The notes under the pieces: generated by a model
What the model saw: the letters and a program-made list of their open reading frames with translations, nothing else
What the model was told of the DNA's origin: nothing
Database searches by the model: none
Made by a program: the position numbers and the translations under genes
Shown: positions 1-7,505 of the stretch, piece by piece
Numbering within the stretch: the first letter of the stretch is position 1
Layout: every line of letters begins with the position of its first letter
Assembly: GCF_900129505.1 (NCBI RefSeq)
Contig: NZ_LT670818.1
Coordinates: forward strand, 4,435,001 to 4,499,000
Direction: 5' to 3'
Source: Bradyrhizobium erythrophlei
Lineage (GTDB): Bacteria > Pseudomonadota > Alphaproteobacteria > Rhizobiales > Xanthobacteraceae
DNA length: 64,000 nt

Positions 1-889
1 TCTTCTCGATGTGAAACTTCCCACCCTCGCGCCACCAGGTCCAGATCGAGCCTTCGAGGTTTGTGGTGTCGACCACGATGCCCATGAAGCCGTATTCGCG
101 AACGGGATCATGGGCCGGCCGCACTTCCAGCGCCATCTGATGGTTGGCGCCAAGATCGATCGTCTGCACATTTCGCCGGGCCCGGAGATCCCAGAAGTGG
201 ATGCGATGGCCATACTTGTTCGAGAGCAAATCCTCCGGAACGATTCCGTTCTCGAACTGCGGTGGCAACCCCCACTCGCTCGTGACCATGTAATCGCGTG
301 GCAGGTTCCACCAGAAGTCATAGTGCAGTTTTTGGGGACCGCGATCGATCTCCCACCGTCCGAGGACTTCGAATGTCTCGCAGTCCATGATGAAGACGCC
401 GGGCGGTCCATCGGTGCCGTCCTTGCCACCGCCACCGAGAGTGCTGACATAAATGCCTTCCGGCCCGCAGTGTACCGTGTGCGGCCGCGAGTAGCCGGTC
501 TTCCTGAAGATTTCCTCAGGCTCGATAATTTTGTGAATCGTCGCCTTGGTGGGATCCGGCTTCGTATCGACAATGTAGATCCGGGAGGACCGGATGCCGG
601 GGATGATGAGGTAGCGGCGCTCGAGAAACGCGTGCCCTGTGAGCGGCGACAAAGCCGACGAGCAGGCGTTCCACCCGAAATGGTGAAACTCGTCGCCCTT
701 GGTGGGCATCGTCACCGTGTGGACGACCCGACTGTATGTCGGGGAGCCGGGCTTTACGTCGATCACTGCGAGGGCGTCGGGTTTTGAAAAGTCCGGGCTC
801 AGCAGCAAGGTATAGGCGAAGTTCTCCGGCGGAGCTTCTCTTGCAAGCTTGGGCGATGCGTAAAACGTGGGGTCAGGTCTGATCGTCAT
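1..889 (-). CDS. Selenium-binding protein / methanethiol oxidase (SBP56 family), 3' part beyond the window
   Basis: The minus strand is open from an ATG at 889-887 to the window edge, about 296 residues of a family usually near 460. The visible protein begins MTIRPDPTFYASP and carries SBP56-type segments: DEFHHFGWNACSS near residue 75, RSSRIYIVDT, RPHTVHCGPEGIYVSTLGG, and LHYDFWWNLPRDYMVTSEWG. The family forms a metal-dependent beta-propeller, and bacterial members oxidise methanethiol to formaldehyde, H2S and H2O2; that function is inferred from family only. The C-terminal half is not visible. A 160-base gap separates it from a transposase stub, and no partner gene is seen here. Confidence 0.85.
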   Translation of the reverse strand, partial: MTIRPDPTFYASPKLAREAPPENFAYTLLLSPDFSKPDALAVIDVKPGSPTYSRVVHTVTMPTKGDEFHHFGWNACSSALSPLTGHAFLERRYLIIPGIRSSRIYIVDTKPDPTKATIHKIIEPEEIFRKTGYSRPHTVHCGPEGIYVSTLGGGGKDGTDGPPGVFIMDCETFEVLGRWEIDRGPQKLHYDFWWNLPRDYMVTSEWGLPPQFENGIVPEDLLSNKYGHRIHFWDLRARRNVQTIDLGANHQMALEVRPAHDPVREYGFMGIVVDTTNLEGSIWTWWREGGKFHIEK

Positions 890-1052
890 TGTACTGCTCC
901 CTGTTTGTCTGGACGTGCACCAACATGGCTCAGCGGCTAGCAGCAGCAAGAAATGGTTAGGTTCGTAGGGTTGCTCTTGCGAAGGCTGCCGATCTTATCG
1001 ATATCTTGCGAATTTGCCGCGCATTATGCGACAGCAAGGTTCGGCAATTGGG

Positions 1053-1514
1053 TCAATTGACGGCGATAGTTATGGCAGAAAAATCAATCCTGCTTGATCC
1101 TGGCGGCGATTTCATCTGACACGGCCGGTGGGTGAACGGATAGTGGCCGGCGTCGTCCAGTAATGCTGCTCGGCAAACTGCGCTGACTGGGGCCTTTGTG
1201 GAAGCCAGTATTGAACCTATCGGCGTGTGGTGCCGACCACCGGGAATGCACAGATATCTCACCGTCATTTTCAGGCTGATCGCCGCCGGTTTAGCCAACG
1301 GGCGTAACTTGCGCGGGCCGGGTTTGGGGCCGCGCTTGCGGTTCAATCCCGCGGGCCCATGCAGGCCCCATGCCTTGCGCCAGTCATGCAGAAGTTTGCG
1401 TGAAACACCGAGCTCGCGCGCCAAAGGCAATACAGCCTCCCCCGCCTCAAGCCGCTTGATCGTCGCCAATTTAAAGGCCGTTGGAAACGTCCTGAACGTC
1501 ATTCGGTCTGTCAT
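1053..1514 (-). mobile_element. Transposase remnant: N-terminal helix-turn-helix only
   Basis: The first 75-80 residues (MTDRMTFRTFPTAFKLATIK..., then ELGVSRKLLHDWRKAWGLHGPAG and a basic GPKPGPRKLR tail) look like the helix-turn-helix OrfA part of an IS3-like transposase. After about residue 80 the frame continues into sequence with no transposase character (STKAPVSAVCRAALLDD...), and no DDE catalytic domain follows. I read it as the 5' stub of a decayed insertion sequence fused by chance to flanking DNA. No terminal inverted repeats were identified. The exact IS family is uncertain. Confidence 0.6.
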
Positions 1515-1908
1515 AGGTCATCCTCCAGGATAACCTGTCGCAGAAATTACCGTGTCTCACTTATGGGGTGCAGTCCAGCACTGTCACCGTAATACCGCTC
1601 AATGCGACCATTCTACCCGCCAAAATGCACGAGCCGTTTTTGCCAAACGAGCCGGTAACGTCAGGAGTCCTGACGGGATAATAAAATGGACCGACTGTGC
1701 GATGTTGATCACCCGGGTCCAGGCCGCGCGAGCTATATTGGTCACTCGGCTGGCAACTCAGAGCGAGAAAGTCATGAGCGATAACATGACGCTACTTCTG
1801 TAGCATCTTGCAGCCAGCGACAACTTTGAAGGCCTATGCGCCGATAGGCGTAAAAGTTCCGGGAGAACCAAGGCTAACTTGGTCACCAGCGTGAGAAAGG
1901 GATTAGTC
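1515..1908 (+). other. Intergenic stretch with two small hairpins in the leader of the next gene
   Basis: No credible gene is seen. Two short perfect inverted repeats lie just before the following gene: GCCTAT (1832-1837) with ATAGGC (1844-1849), and ACCAAG (1867-1872) with CTTGGT (1878-1883). They may fold in the 5' leader of the downstream mRNA, but no known riboswitch signature is recognised. Confidence 0.4.
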
Positions 1909-2193
1909 ATGTCGAGCCGAAGCATTGTTTCGCTCGCCGCATCCGTTATCGTCGGCATCGCGTGTATCGCGACTATCTCAACCGACGCCTTCGCATATCG
2001 CAGAGGCGTTGGAGTTGGTCGCGTTGGCGTTCACGGTGGTGTCTATCGCGGTGGTGTCTATCGCGGTGGCGTTTACCGGGGAGCAGCCGTGCGTCGTGGG
2101 GTGGCGGTAGGCGTCGGAGCTGCGGCAGTGGGTGCCGCTGGGGCTTACGGAGCTTATCACTGCGGAAACTATCCCTATCGACCGTGCTACTGA
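1909..2193 (+). CDS. Small secreted glycine/valine-rich protein
   Basis: This encodes 94 residues. The ATG at 1909 is preceded by a good ribosome binding site (GAGAAAGGGA), so I prefer it to the in-frame TTG at 1879. Residues 1-30 form a signal peptide ending TDAFA. The mature part is low complexity: GVGVGRVGVHGG, then three tandem GGVYRG units (residues 43-60), then a VGVGAAAVGAAGAYGAY stretch and a short Cys-containing tail (HCGNYPYRPCY). Proteins of this kind are frequent in Bradyrhizobium and have no established function. The two tail cysteines could form a disulphide. It stands alone, with a FixK-type box about 50 bases after its stop. Confidence 0.75.
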   Translation: MSSRSIVSLAASVIVGIACIATISTDAFAYRRGVGVGRVGVHGGVYRGGVYRGGVYRGAAVRRGVAVGVGAAAVGAAGAYGAYHCGNYPYRPCY

Positions 2194-2242
2194 ATCGCAG
2201 CAGGGACTGCGCCAACACCTCAGGGGCAGGTGCCCGCGACTT

Positions 2243-2256
2243 TTGATATGCATCAA
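2243..2256. promoter_or_regulatory. FixK/FNR-type box TTGA-N6-TCAA
   Basis: The sequence is TTGATATGCATCAA, a perfect 14-base dyad matching the FNR/FixK consensus. A plausible -10 (TATGGT, 2278-2283) puts the start of transcription near 2290, about 41 bases from the box centre, which is the class II activator spacing. The gene served would be the secreted protein starting at 2398. This is a sequence match plus geometry; regulation itself is inferred. Confidence 0.65.
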
Positions 2257-2397
2257 AGGCGCTCGTGACGGGCGTCGTATGGTCGATTGAAATTATCAGA
2301 CTGCACCGTGGTTCAGAATGCCCTCATCGGCTCGCTCCCAAAAGCGACGCCATGAATGGAGATTTGTGCGCGCCTAGCCGGAATACAAGAGGTGTCG

Positions 2398-2703
2398 ATG
2401 GCAAGGTGGATTACAGCCACGTACAAATCGCCTGGGTCAATACTGCTCGCTGCCACAGCGGTTCTCTTCAGCCCATTGGCGCAGGCGCAACAGTCAAAGC
2501 TGGTTGCGGCCGAAACGCTGCAATCGATGTTGGCGGCGCAGATCCGCATGCAAGGATTCACCTGTGACAAGCCGCTTGGTGCGGTGAAAGATACGAAGCG
2601 CTCGAGGCCAGACCACGCCGTCTGGGTCCTCAAGTGCAGCAACGCGACCTACCGGATCAGTCGCGCGCCCGACATGGCGGCGAAAGTCGAACCGCTCCTA
2701 TGA
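2398..2703 (+). CDS. Small secreted protein of unknown function
   Basis: The protein has 101 residues, taking the ATG at 2398, which gives a proper signal peptide (MARWITATYKSPGSILLAATAVLFSPLAQAQQ); an upstream in-frame ATG at 2356 would add 14 residues that spoil the signal. The mature part has two cysteines (FTCDKP and VLKCSNATYRI) likely to pair, and ends in MAAKVEPLL. I do not recognise a named family. A perfect FixK-type box lies 142 bases upstream, so low-oxygen induction is plausible. An intergenic repeat interrupted by a group II intron follows. Confidence 0.7.
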   Translation: MARWITATYKSPGSILLAATAVLFSPLAQAQQSKLVAAETLQSMLAAQIRMQGFTCDKPLGAVKDTKRSRPDHAVWVLKCSNATYRISRAPDMAAKVEPLL

Positions 2704-2822
2704 GCGATCCCAACTTTACCGAATCCACCCGCCCTTCATTGACCCCTGCCGGCCACGCGAGATGAGCGACCTACTTCCACTTTTTGTGTACCGAATGCGG
2801 TAGGCATGATGTCGAAATAAGC

Positions 2823-2854
2823 GCATGTCCGAGTCTTACACTTTTCGGACATGC
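2823..2854. repeat. Perfect 10-bp inverted repeat in front of the intron-split repeat
   Basis: GCATGTCCGA (2823-2832) is matched by TCGGACATGC (2845-2854) around a 12-base spacer. The right arm is also the first segment of the dispersed repeat copy at 2845-2904. It could form a hairpin. There is no following T-run, so I do not call it a terminator. Confidence 0.6.
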
Positions 2855-2904
2855 CGAGACAGCCTGACGATGTCCGCTCACCGGGGGTAAAGCTGAAAAC
2901 ATCT
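2845..2904 (+). repeat. Left half of dispersed intergenic repeat (copy A), split by the group II intron
   Basis: This copy aligns with the reverse complement of the element at 61013-61115. The shared blocks in order are GGACATGCCGA, GATGTCCG, a G-run, AAAGC and GAAAACATCT. The block that follows in the other copy (AGCGAGTATTTCGC then TTTTGACCC) appears here only after the intron, at 4820-4843. The two halves together restore one repeat unit. Confidence 0.65.
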
Positions 2905-3263
2905 GCGAAGCGCCGGGAGACCGGCAAGGAGTAGAGAGTGCAAGTCTCTTACGATGAGGGAGTAGCGATCCACATCGGCCCCGAGTCATGCGCAGTTGCC
3001 CGCGAGGGTTTCGGCGAAGCGTTGACAGGGGAGCGCATAGGCCAGCCATCGAGCCGCGAAAGATTCCTATTCTGGGTGCCGACACCGTGCAGATCGTGGA
3101 AGGCAATACGTCTGGGCGCGTCATCGCGAGCGCCAGGACGACCCGGCGTGGTCAGAGACCCTGGCATGTGCAGACGCTCCTTGCGCGGGAACCGGGAGAT
3201 CTCGCGATCGACCGTTCGGCAACAGCCGCCGGTCCGCATCGGGAAGGTGAGGAGCCGTAGCCG

Positions 3264-4742
3264 ATGATGCACGGTCGTGAGAAGTCAGACTCTGCCATAG
3301 TAGCTGTGAAGCCGACGAACAAAGCGGTCCCGACCGCAGCGGAGCCGGTGGAGCCAAGGGCGGGGGCCAAGGGGAACGCGCGCCGGCAAAGCACGCACCG
3401 GACACAGGGACGGGAGCGCGTGGCACAGGCGCTGGAGCGCGTACGGCAAGCCGCAAGGCAACGGAAGAAGGGGAAGCTCACTGCACTCCTCCACCACATC
3501 AGTATCGACTGCCTGCGGATAGCGTTCTTCGCGCTCAAACGCGATGCCGCCTCTGGGGTGGATGGACTGACGTGGCCGACCTACGAAGCAGACCTTGACC
3601 GAAACCTCACTGATCTGCATGAGCGGGTTCATCGGGGAGCATACCGGGCACTGCCATCACGCCGGACATACATACCGAAGGCTGATGGGAAACAGCGTCC
3701 GTTGGCGGTTGCGGCACTCGAGGACAAGATCGTCCAGAGAGCGACCGCAGCTGTGTTGAACGCCATCTACGAGGAAGACTTCCTCGGGTTCAGCTACGGG
3801 TTCCGACCCAAGCGAGGTCAGCACAATGCGCTGGATGCGCTGGTTGTCGGGATCACGAGCAGGCGAGTGAACTTCATTTTTGACGCAGATGTGGCCTCCT
3901 TTTTCGACTCAGTCAGCAAAGACTGGCTGGTGCGATTCGTGGAGCACCGCATCGGCGATCTGCGCATTATCCGCCTGATCCAGAAGTGGTTGAAGGCGGG
4001 TGTCCTAGAGAACGGGGTTGTCACGGTCAGTGAAAAGGGAACGGGGCAGGGATCGGTAATCTCACCGCTGCTCGCCAACGTCTACCTGCATTACGTGTTC
4101 GACCTCTGGGCCGAGCGCTGGCGACGGCACGAGGCCACGGGCGACATGATCCTCATGCGGTATGCTGATGACATTGTCGTCGGCTTCGAGCACGAGGGGG
4201 ACGCCCGGCGCTTCTGGGACGATATGCGCAAGCGGTTCGAGGAGTTCTCGCTGTCGCTCAATCCGGACAAGACTCGCCTGATCGAGTTCGGCCGCTTTGC
4301 GGCGGAACGACGCGCTCATCGCGGGCTCGGAAAACCGGAGACCTTCAACTTTCTTGGCTTTACCTTCATCTGTGAACGCAACAGCCGTGGACAGTTCCTT
4401 GTCAAAAGAACAACACGGCGCGATCGCATGCAGGCAACGCTCAGGAGGATCAAGGAGGAATTGCGACGGCGCATGCACGAGCCTATCCCCGAGCAAGGGG
4501 CTTGGCTCAAGCAGGTGGTCAGAGGCTTCTTCGCTTATCATGCCGTGCCGACCAACGGCCCTGCACTGAGAGCATTCTACTATTATGTGAAGCGCATCTG
4601 GTTGCGCACGCTGCGGCGGCGTAGCCAGAAGGACCGCTTCTCGTGGCAGCGAATGCATGGGCTAGCCGCCGACTGGCTCCCCCAACCGCGCATCCTTCAC
4701 CCATATCCCGATAGGCGTTTTGCCGTCATGCACCCAAGGTAG
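3264..4742 (+). CDS. ltrA: Group II intron reverse transcriptase/maturase
   Basis: The protein has 492 residues. The reverse transcriptase core includes GVDGLTWPTYE (about 94-104), the fingers motif with YIPKADGKQRPLAV, GFRPKRGQHNAL, the DADVASFFDSV motif, GTGQGSVISPLLANVYLHYVFD, and the catalytic YADD at 300-303. A maturase (X) region with FNFLGFTF and RRIKEELRRRM follows. The C-terminus ends soon after (PYPDRRFAVMHPR), with no zinc-finger/HNH endonuclease, so mobility probably uses an endonuclease-independent route. It acts in RNA splicing and retrohoming of its own intron. Domain V begins immediately after the stop codon, as expected. The frame and catalytic residues are intact, so it may be active. 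Confidence 0.93.
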   Translation: MMHGREKSDSAIVAVKPTNKAVPTAAEPVEPRAGAKGNARRQSTHRTQGRERVAQALERVRQAARQRKKGKLTALLHHISIDCLRIAFFALKRDAASGVDGLTWPTYEADLDRNLTDLHERVHRGAYRALPSRRTYIPKADGKQRPLAVAALEDKIVQRATAAVLNAIYEEDFLGFSYGFRPKRGQHNALDALVVGITSRRVNFIFDADVASFFDSVSKDWLVRFVEHRIGDLRIIRLIQKWLKAGVLENGVVTVSEKGTGQGSVISPLLANVYLHYVFDLWAERWRRHEATGDMILMRYADDIVVGFEHEGDARRFWDDMRKRFEEFSLSLNPDKTRLIEFGRFAAERRAHRGLGKPETFNFLGFTFICERNSRGQFLVKRTTRRDRMQATLRRIKEELRRRMHEPIPEQGAWLKQVVRGFFAYHAVPTNGPALRAFYYYVKRIWLRTLRRRSQKDRFSWQRMHGLAADWLPQPRILHPYPDRRFAVMHPR

Positions 4743-4809
4743 GAGCCGTGTGCGGGAATCCCGCCTGCACGGATTTGGGCGGGGGGCGGTCAGCAATGAT
4801 CGTCCCTAC
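4743..4809 (+). ncRNA. Group II intron domains V and VI
   Basis: Domain V is GAGCCGTGTGCG (4743-4754), then a short loop GGGAATCCC, then a matching strand GCCTGCACGGATTT ending near 4776. This hairpin is the catalytic heart of the ribozyme. The following GGGGGGCGGTCAGCAATGATCGTCCC forms a shorter stem consistent with domain VI, which carries the branch-point adenosine. The intron end is placed at the CTAC near 4809. Confidence 0.7.
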
Positions 4810-4819
4810 CGCGCTTCTC

Positions 4820-4843
4820 AGCGAGTATTTCGCATTTTGACCC
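4820..4843 (+). repeat. Right half of dispersed intergenic repeat (copy A)
   Basis: The segment reads AGCGAGTATTTCGC followed by ATTTTGACCC. It differs by one base from the reverse complement of 61019-61042. Its left partner lies on the other side of the group II intron. The remaining 4844-5011 shows no gene. Confidence 0.65.
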
Positions 4844-5011
4844 ATAGGAGAAATGGGCAGGCAATGTGCTACCTGCTCCGCCGTGAGCCTCCAGCATCGT
4901 CTAAAGATGGGAGCCTCGGTTCTGATTCGGTCACAACCGATCAGGCTCCGACTGCCTTGACGGGTCTCGTTGGCGCGAAACGGCCATCGTCACGGCAGGG
5001 AGGCCGGAGAA

Positions 5012-5518
5012 TCAGCCGGCCTTGAGGCGCCAGACGCGCGTGGCGTCCCGCTCGATGACCGTCGTTTGCAGGCCGAACGGTTCGGGCGTGACGCCGCGGA
5101 TCCAAAGCTCGACGCGGGTGACATCGATCGTGACGAAGATGGCGCTCGATCGATCCGGCCCGTCAGGAAAATAGGTATCATAAGCAGGCTTCCAGCGCCT
5201 GCGAATCTCGGGCTTGCCCTCGGCAAGGCTCGCTGTACCGGTGAGCGCCACAAAGGCGTCGTCGGGATCGTGCTGGAAAATGACGGAGACGCTTCCGACC
5301 CGACGCAAGTCGGCCACCTTGGGCGAGAGGCCATCGGTGAGGAACCTGAGCGTCCATTCTTCCTCGTCAGCATCGCGCGGCACACGGCCCATCGGCCGGG
5401 CCCTGATGCCGCCCTCGCCGGCGGCGGTGAGCAGCCAGCAATAGCGCACCTTTCCGATCTTGTCGGCGGTGGCGTCAAGCAGCCGGTTCAGGTCAGCATT
5501 ATTGTCCGCGAGCGACAT
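5012..5518 (-). CDS. Pyridoxamine 5'-phosphate oxidase-family flavin protein (general stress protein 26-like)
   Basis: The protein has 168 residues. The sequence MSLADNNADLNRLLDATADKIGKVRYCWLLTAAGEGGIRARPMGRVPRD followed by EEEWTLRFLTDGLSPKVADLRR and VSVIFQHDPDDAFVALTGTASL is the split-barrel PPOX fold typical of the COG3871 group. Members bind FMN, F420 or heme; the substrate is unknown. It is transcribed divergently from a TetR regulator across a 74-base gap holding a strong dyad (5558-5587), so it is very probably the regulator's target. A small inverted repeat (AGGCCGG/CCGGCCT, 5001-5022) spans its stop codon. The start ATG at 5518 follows GGAGGCAACC on the minus strand, a good ribosome binding site. 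Confidence 0.85.
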   Translation of the reverse strand: MSLADNNADLNRLLDATADKIGKVRYCWLLTAAGEGGIRARPMGRVPRDADEEEWTLRFLTDGLSPKVADLRRVGSVSVIFQHDPDDAFVALTGTASLAEGKPEIRRRWKPAYDTYFPDGPDRSSAIFVTIDVTRVELWIRGVTPEPFGLQTTVIERDATRVWRLKAG

Positions 5519-5557
5519 GGTTGCCTCCTATGGTTGGTGGCCCGTCAGCCTCGCCTC

Positions 5558-5587
5558 TAGACTAAATGGTCTAGACGGCTTAGTCTA
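5558..5587. promoter_or_regulatory. Nested dyad operator between the PPOX gene and the TetR gene
   Basis: TAGACTAA (5558-5565) pairs with TTAGTCTA (5580-5587), and GTCTAGAC (5569-5576) is itself a palindrome on the same centre (5572.5). A 30-base dyad of this kind in a divergent TetR promoter is the classical autoregulatory operator layout. The 3-base spacers on either side are not symmetric. Binding is inferred. Confidence 0.75.
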
Positions 5588-5592
5588 CGACG

Positions 5593-6168
5593 ATGGGACG
5601 CCCATTGTTCGACACCGGCAGCTTCCTGACCGCGGCCCGATCAATTGCTTGCGAACGGGGGCCCGCCGCCGTGACGGTCGATTCCGTTATCGCGAGGCTG
5701 AAGGCGCCGAAGGGCTCGTTCTATTATCGGTTCGCCTCGCGCGACGCGCTGCTTGGCGAGCTGTGGCTGGCCACGGTGCTTTCCTATCAACGGGGTTTCG
5801 TGGCAGCGATCGACGCCGGCGATGGACTTGCCGCTGCACTCCACACGCCTGCGTGGGCACGGCTCCATCTGGACGATGCCCGCCTGCTGCTGCTGTTCAG
5901 CCGCCACGACTTTGTTCAAGGAGCTTGGCCGCTGGCCCTGAAACGCGGCGTGGCTGATCAGGCGCGGCGTTTCGAGGCATGTCTTAAGAGCTTCGCGCGG
6001 CAGGCCTTCGGTCGCGCTGGCTCGGCACAACTCCGGCGCGCCGTCTTCGTGCTGGCAGAGGTTCCGATCGCCGCCGTGAAAGGCCATCTCGAGCGCCGCG
6101 AGCCGCCGCCGCTATTGGTCGATGAACTGATTGCCACGACCTATCGCGCGGTCGTCGGGTCGCCGTGA
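5593..6168 (+). CDS. TetR/AcrR-family transcriptional regulator
   Basis: The protein has 191 residues. The N-terminal helix-turn-helix (MGRPLFDTGSFLTAARSIACERGPAAVTVDSVIARLKAPKGSFYYRFASRDALLGELW) is a typical TetR DNA-binding domain with the KGSFYYRF recognition helix. The rest is a helical ligand-binding domain with no recognisable ligand signature. The ATG lies 5 bases after the 30-base dyad at 5558-5587, so the protein probably represses itself and the divergent PPOX-family gene. The ligand is unknown. Confidence 0.9.
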   Translation: MGRPLFDTGSFLTAARSIACERGPAAVTVDSVIARLKAPKGSFYYRFASRDALLGELWLATVLSYQRGFVAAIDAGDGLAAALHTPAWARLHLDDARLLLLFSRHDFVQGAWPLALKRGVADQARRFEACLKSFARQAFGRAGSAQLRRAVFVLAEVPIAAVKGHLERREPPPLLVDELIATTYRAVVGSP

Positions 6169-6228
6169 AGCGACCCTGAGTGCGGCATTTGAGCGGTTGC
6201 AGTGCCATTCTTATCAGCGGAGGCAAGC

Positions 6229-6428
6229 AATGCTGCGACGTGAGTCTGTTAGCGGATCGTTGGGCCGCGTGGCCGCGCCCGGCGGGCGCGCAGTCGGCAG
6301 CGAAAATCGCGCGCATCGGCCTCTTGTCCCCACCGGGCGCGATACCCGACGGCTATCTGAAAACCCAAGCGCTGCCTCGCTGTTGGCGATTGAGCGGAAT
6401 GAAGCGGGCGGAGCTCCTTGTCCGCTAA
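6229..6428 (+). pseudogene. Decayed 5' fragment of an ABC-type solute-binding protein
   Basis: The ATG at 6230 starts MLRRES, reminiscent of the MRRREF Tat-like start of this family. After a frame change, the next frame reads LLADRWAAWPRPAGAQSAAKIARIGLLSPPGAIPDGYL, which matches the signal peptide end and first strand of ABC_sub_bind (PF04392) proteins. The similarity stops near 6365. There is at least one frameshift, and most of the roughly 320-residue protein is missing. No function is expected. Confidence 0.55.
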
Positions 6429-6743
6429 TGAATTGGCTCAAATAATCAAAAGCGGACGCTCCTGGGCACGGAAGAAAACCCAAAAGCGTTCGCGTTTTGG
6501 ATTGAAAAAAGCTCTACAGGTCTTAAGAGAGAACTTCCTCCTCAATGTTTTGCAAGCCAAGCTCGAAGTCGCAGCGGCGTCTTTGATTTGGATCAATGAC
6601 GGCACTTGCAGCCCAGCAACGGTGCGATGCGGTGGCTGACCACTATTGCACAGATTTCAAACTGTGAGACAAGAGCGCGGCTGATTGACAGAGTTCAGAA
6701 GACGGGGGGCTAGGAAGCGGGCCTGACAATGGGAGCCAGTTTG

Positions 6744-7049
6744 ATGGAGTACATTGCCGCAATGCGTTGGACTATACTGTTTTTCGCGCTTGCCGTTTTG
6801 TCGCCGCAGAAAGCCTCGGCCAATGACTGCGACGCGCAGCGCGGCTGTCGCAAATCGCCCCTACAGCAAACAACAGCTACCTATTTGCCACCGCCGTTCG
6901 TGGCATTCGGTTCGATTACTGGTCCGATAGTCGGCTGCTACGGGTTTGATCACGGCCCTATGTACAGCCCGGCTCCCTGCAACTTTCCCTATCCGTACGG
7001 GTATAATGGAACTTACAAAGGAACAAGCAAACGCGGAAAACATGATTAG
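6744..7049 (+). CDS. Small secreted Cys/Pro/Tyr-rich protein
   Basis: The protein has 101 residues from the ATG at 6744, with alternative in-frame starts at 6729 and 6762. A signal peptide (MRWTILFFALAVLSPQKASA) precedes a short mature part with five cysteines (NDCDAQRGCRKS, VGCYGFDHG, APCNFPYPYGYNG), so disulphides in the periplasm or outside the cell are likely. No family is recognised. It lies downstream of decayed sequence, and the hairpins at 7171-7198 and 7269-7295 follow, the second being a convincing terminator. Confidence 0.6.
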   Translation: MEYIAAMRWTILFFALAVLSPQKASANDCDAQRGCRKSPLQQTTATYLPPPFVAFGSITGPIVGCYGFDHGPMYSPAPCNFPYPYGYNGTYKGTSKRGKHD

Positions 7050-7170
7050 CAACGGCTTTGACCACCGGCCCAGTTCTCGTCGGTATACCTCGCTCGCGTT
7101 CGCCACGGGGGATTGCACTGTCCGGATTTAACACAGCGCCACTAAGCATTATTCGGCTTGGTCGCGCTCC

Positions 7171-7198
7171 GACCGTCTGCAGGAACCGGCAGACGGTC
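7171..7198. repeat. Perfect 10-bp hairpin
   Basis: GACCGTCTGC (7171-7180) pairs with GCAGACGGTC (7189-7198), with an 8-base loop. An A/T-rich stretch (CATAATTTTGTTG) follows, so it may end transcription from the left. Confidence 0.5.
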
Positions 7199-7268
7199 CA
7201 TAATTTTGTTGTAGCATCTTAATCAATCGCGGGCCTCGTAACTCATACCGCGACAGAACTAACCCAAG

Positions 7269-7295
7269 CCCGCCGGCTCAACCCGGCGGGTTTTT
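7269..7295 (+). terminator. Rho-independent terminator
   Basis: CCCGCCGG (7269-7276) pairs with CCGGCGGG (7283-7290) and is followed by five T residues. It faces right and would end transcription coming from the secreted-protein gene at 6744 or an unannotated short transcript. Confidence 0.8.
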
Positions 7296-7302
7296 CTTGG
7301 CT

Positions 7303-7479
7303 TCACCAACTGTTGCCGCGCTGCAGGCGACCGACGGCGACAACAAGATCGGGCCTTTCGAGTACTTCAACCAGCCTGTCAAGGATGCGCTCGTTATTGT
7401 GCGGTCGTGGCTCTAGAAATTCTTCGAGGATGCGCTGCGCGTCGCTCACAGCCTGAACCGCTAGTTGCTGATCTGTCAT
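7303..7479 (-). CDS. Small hypothetical protein (58 residues)
   Basis: The ATG at 7479 is preceded by GAGGGGTGATCGTC, a fair ribosome binding site; a GTG three codons upstream is the alternative. The protein (MTDQQLAVQAVSDAQRILEEFLEPRPHNNERILDRLVEVLERPDLVVAVGRLQ) is a predicted two-helix, acidic soluble protein with good coding character. I do not recognise a named family. It follows the membrane protein gene ending at 7506 in the same direction, 26 bases away, so the two may be co-transcribed. Confidence 0.6.
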   Translation of the reverse strand: MTDQQLAVQAVSDAQRILEEFLEPRPHNNERILDRLVEVLERPDLVVAVGRLQRGNSW

Positions 7480-7505
7480 GACGATCACCCCTCACTTCGG
7501 ACCGG

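Larger units (their letters stand above)
2905..4810 (+). mobile_element. Group II intron with reverse-transcriptase ORF
   Basis: The element includes a maturase gene (3264-4742) followed by the conserved domain V (from GAGCCGTGTGCG at 4743) and a domain VI-like stem ending CCCTAC near 4809. The 5' side has a domain I-like start (GCGCCGGGAGACCGG, 2910-2924, and AGAGTGCAAGTCTC). Boundaries are inferred to within about 6 bases from where the split repeat copy A breaks and resumes; a canonical GTGCG 5' end is not evident. Length is about 1.9 kb. The intron class is not assigned. Confidence 0.7.

Noticed and set aside
3264..4742. Retron or diversity-generating reverse transcriptase
   Set aside because: The maturase region and a downstream domain V fit a group II intron; no template/variable repeat pair or msr/msd structure was seen.
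6684..6700. FixK-type box (TTGACAGAGTTCAG) upstream of the small secreted protein at 6744
   Set aside because: The right half-site is TCAG rather than TCAA, and no well-placed -10 was found; probably a chance near match.
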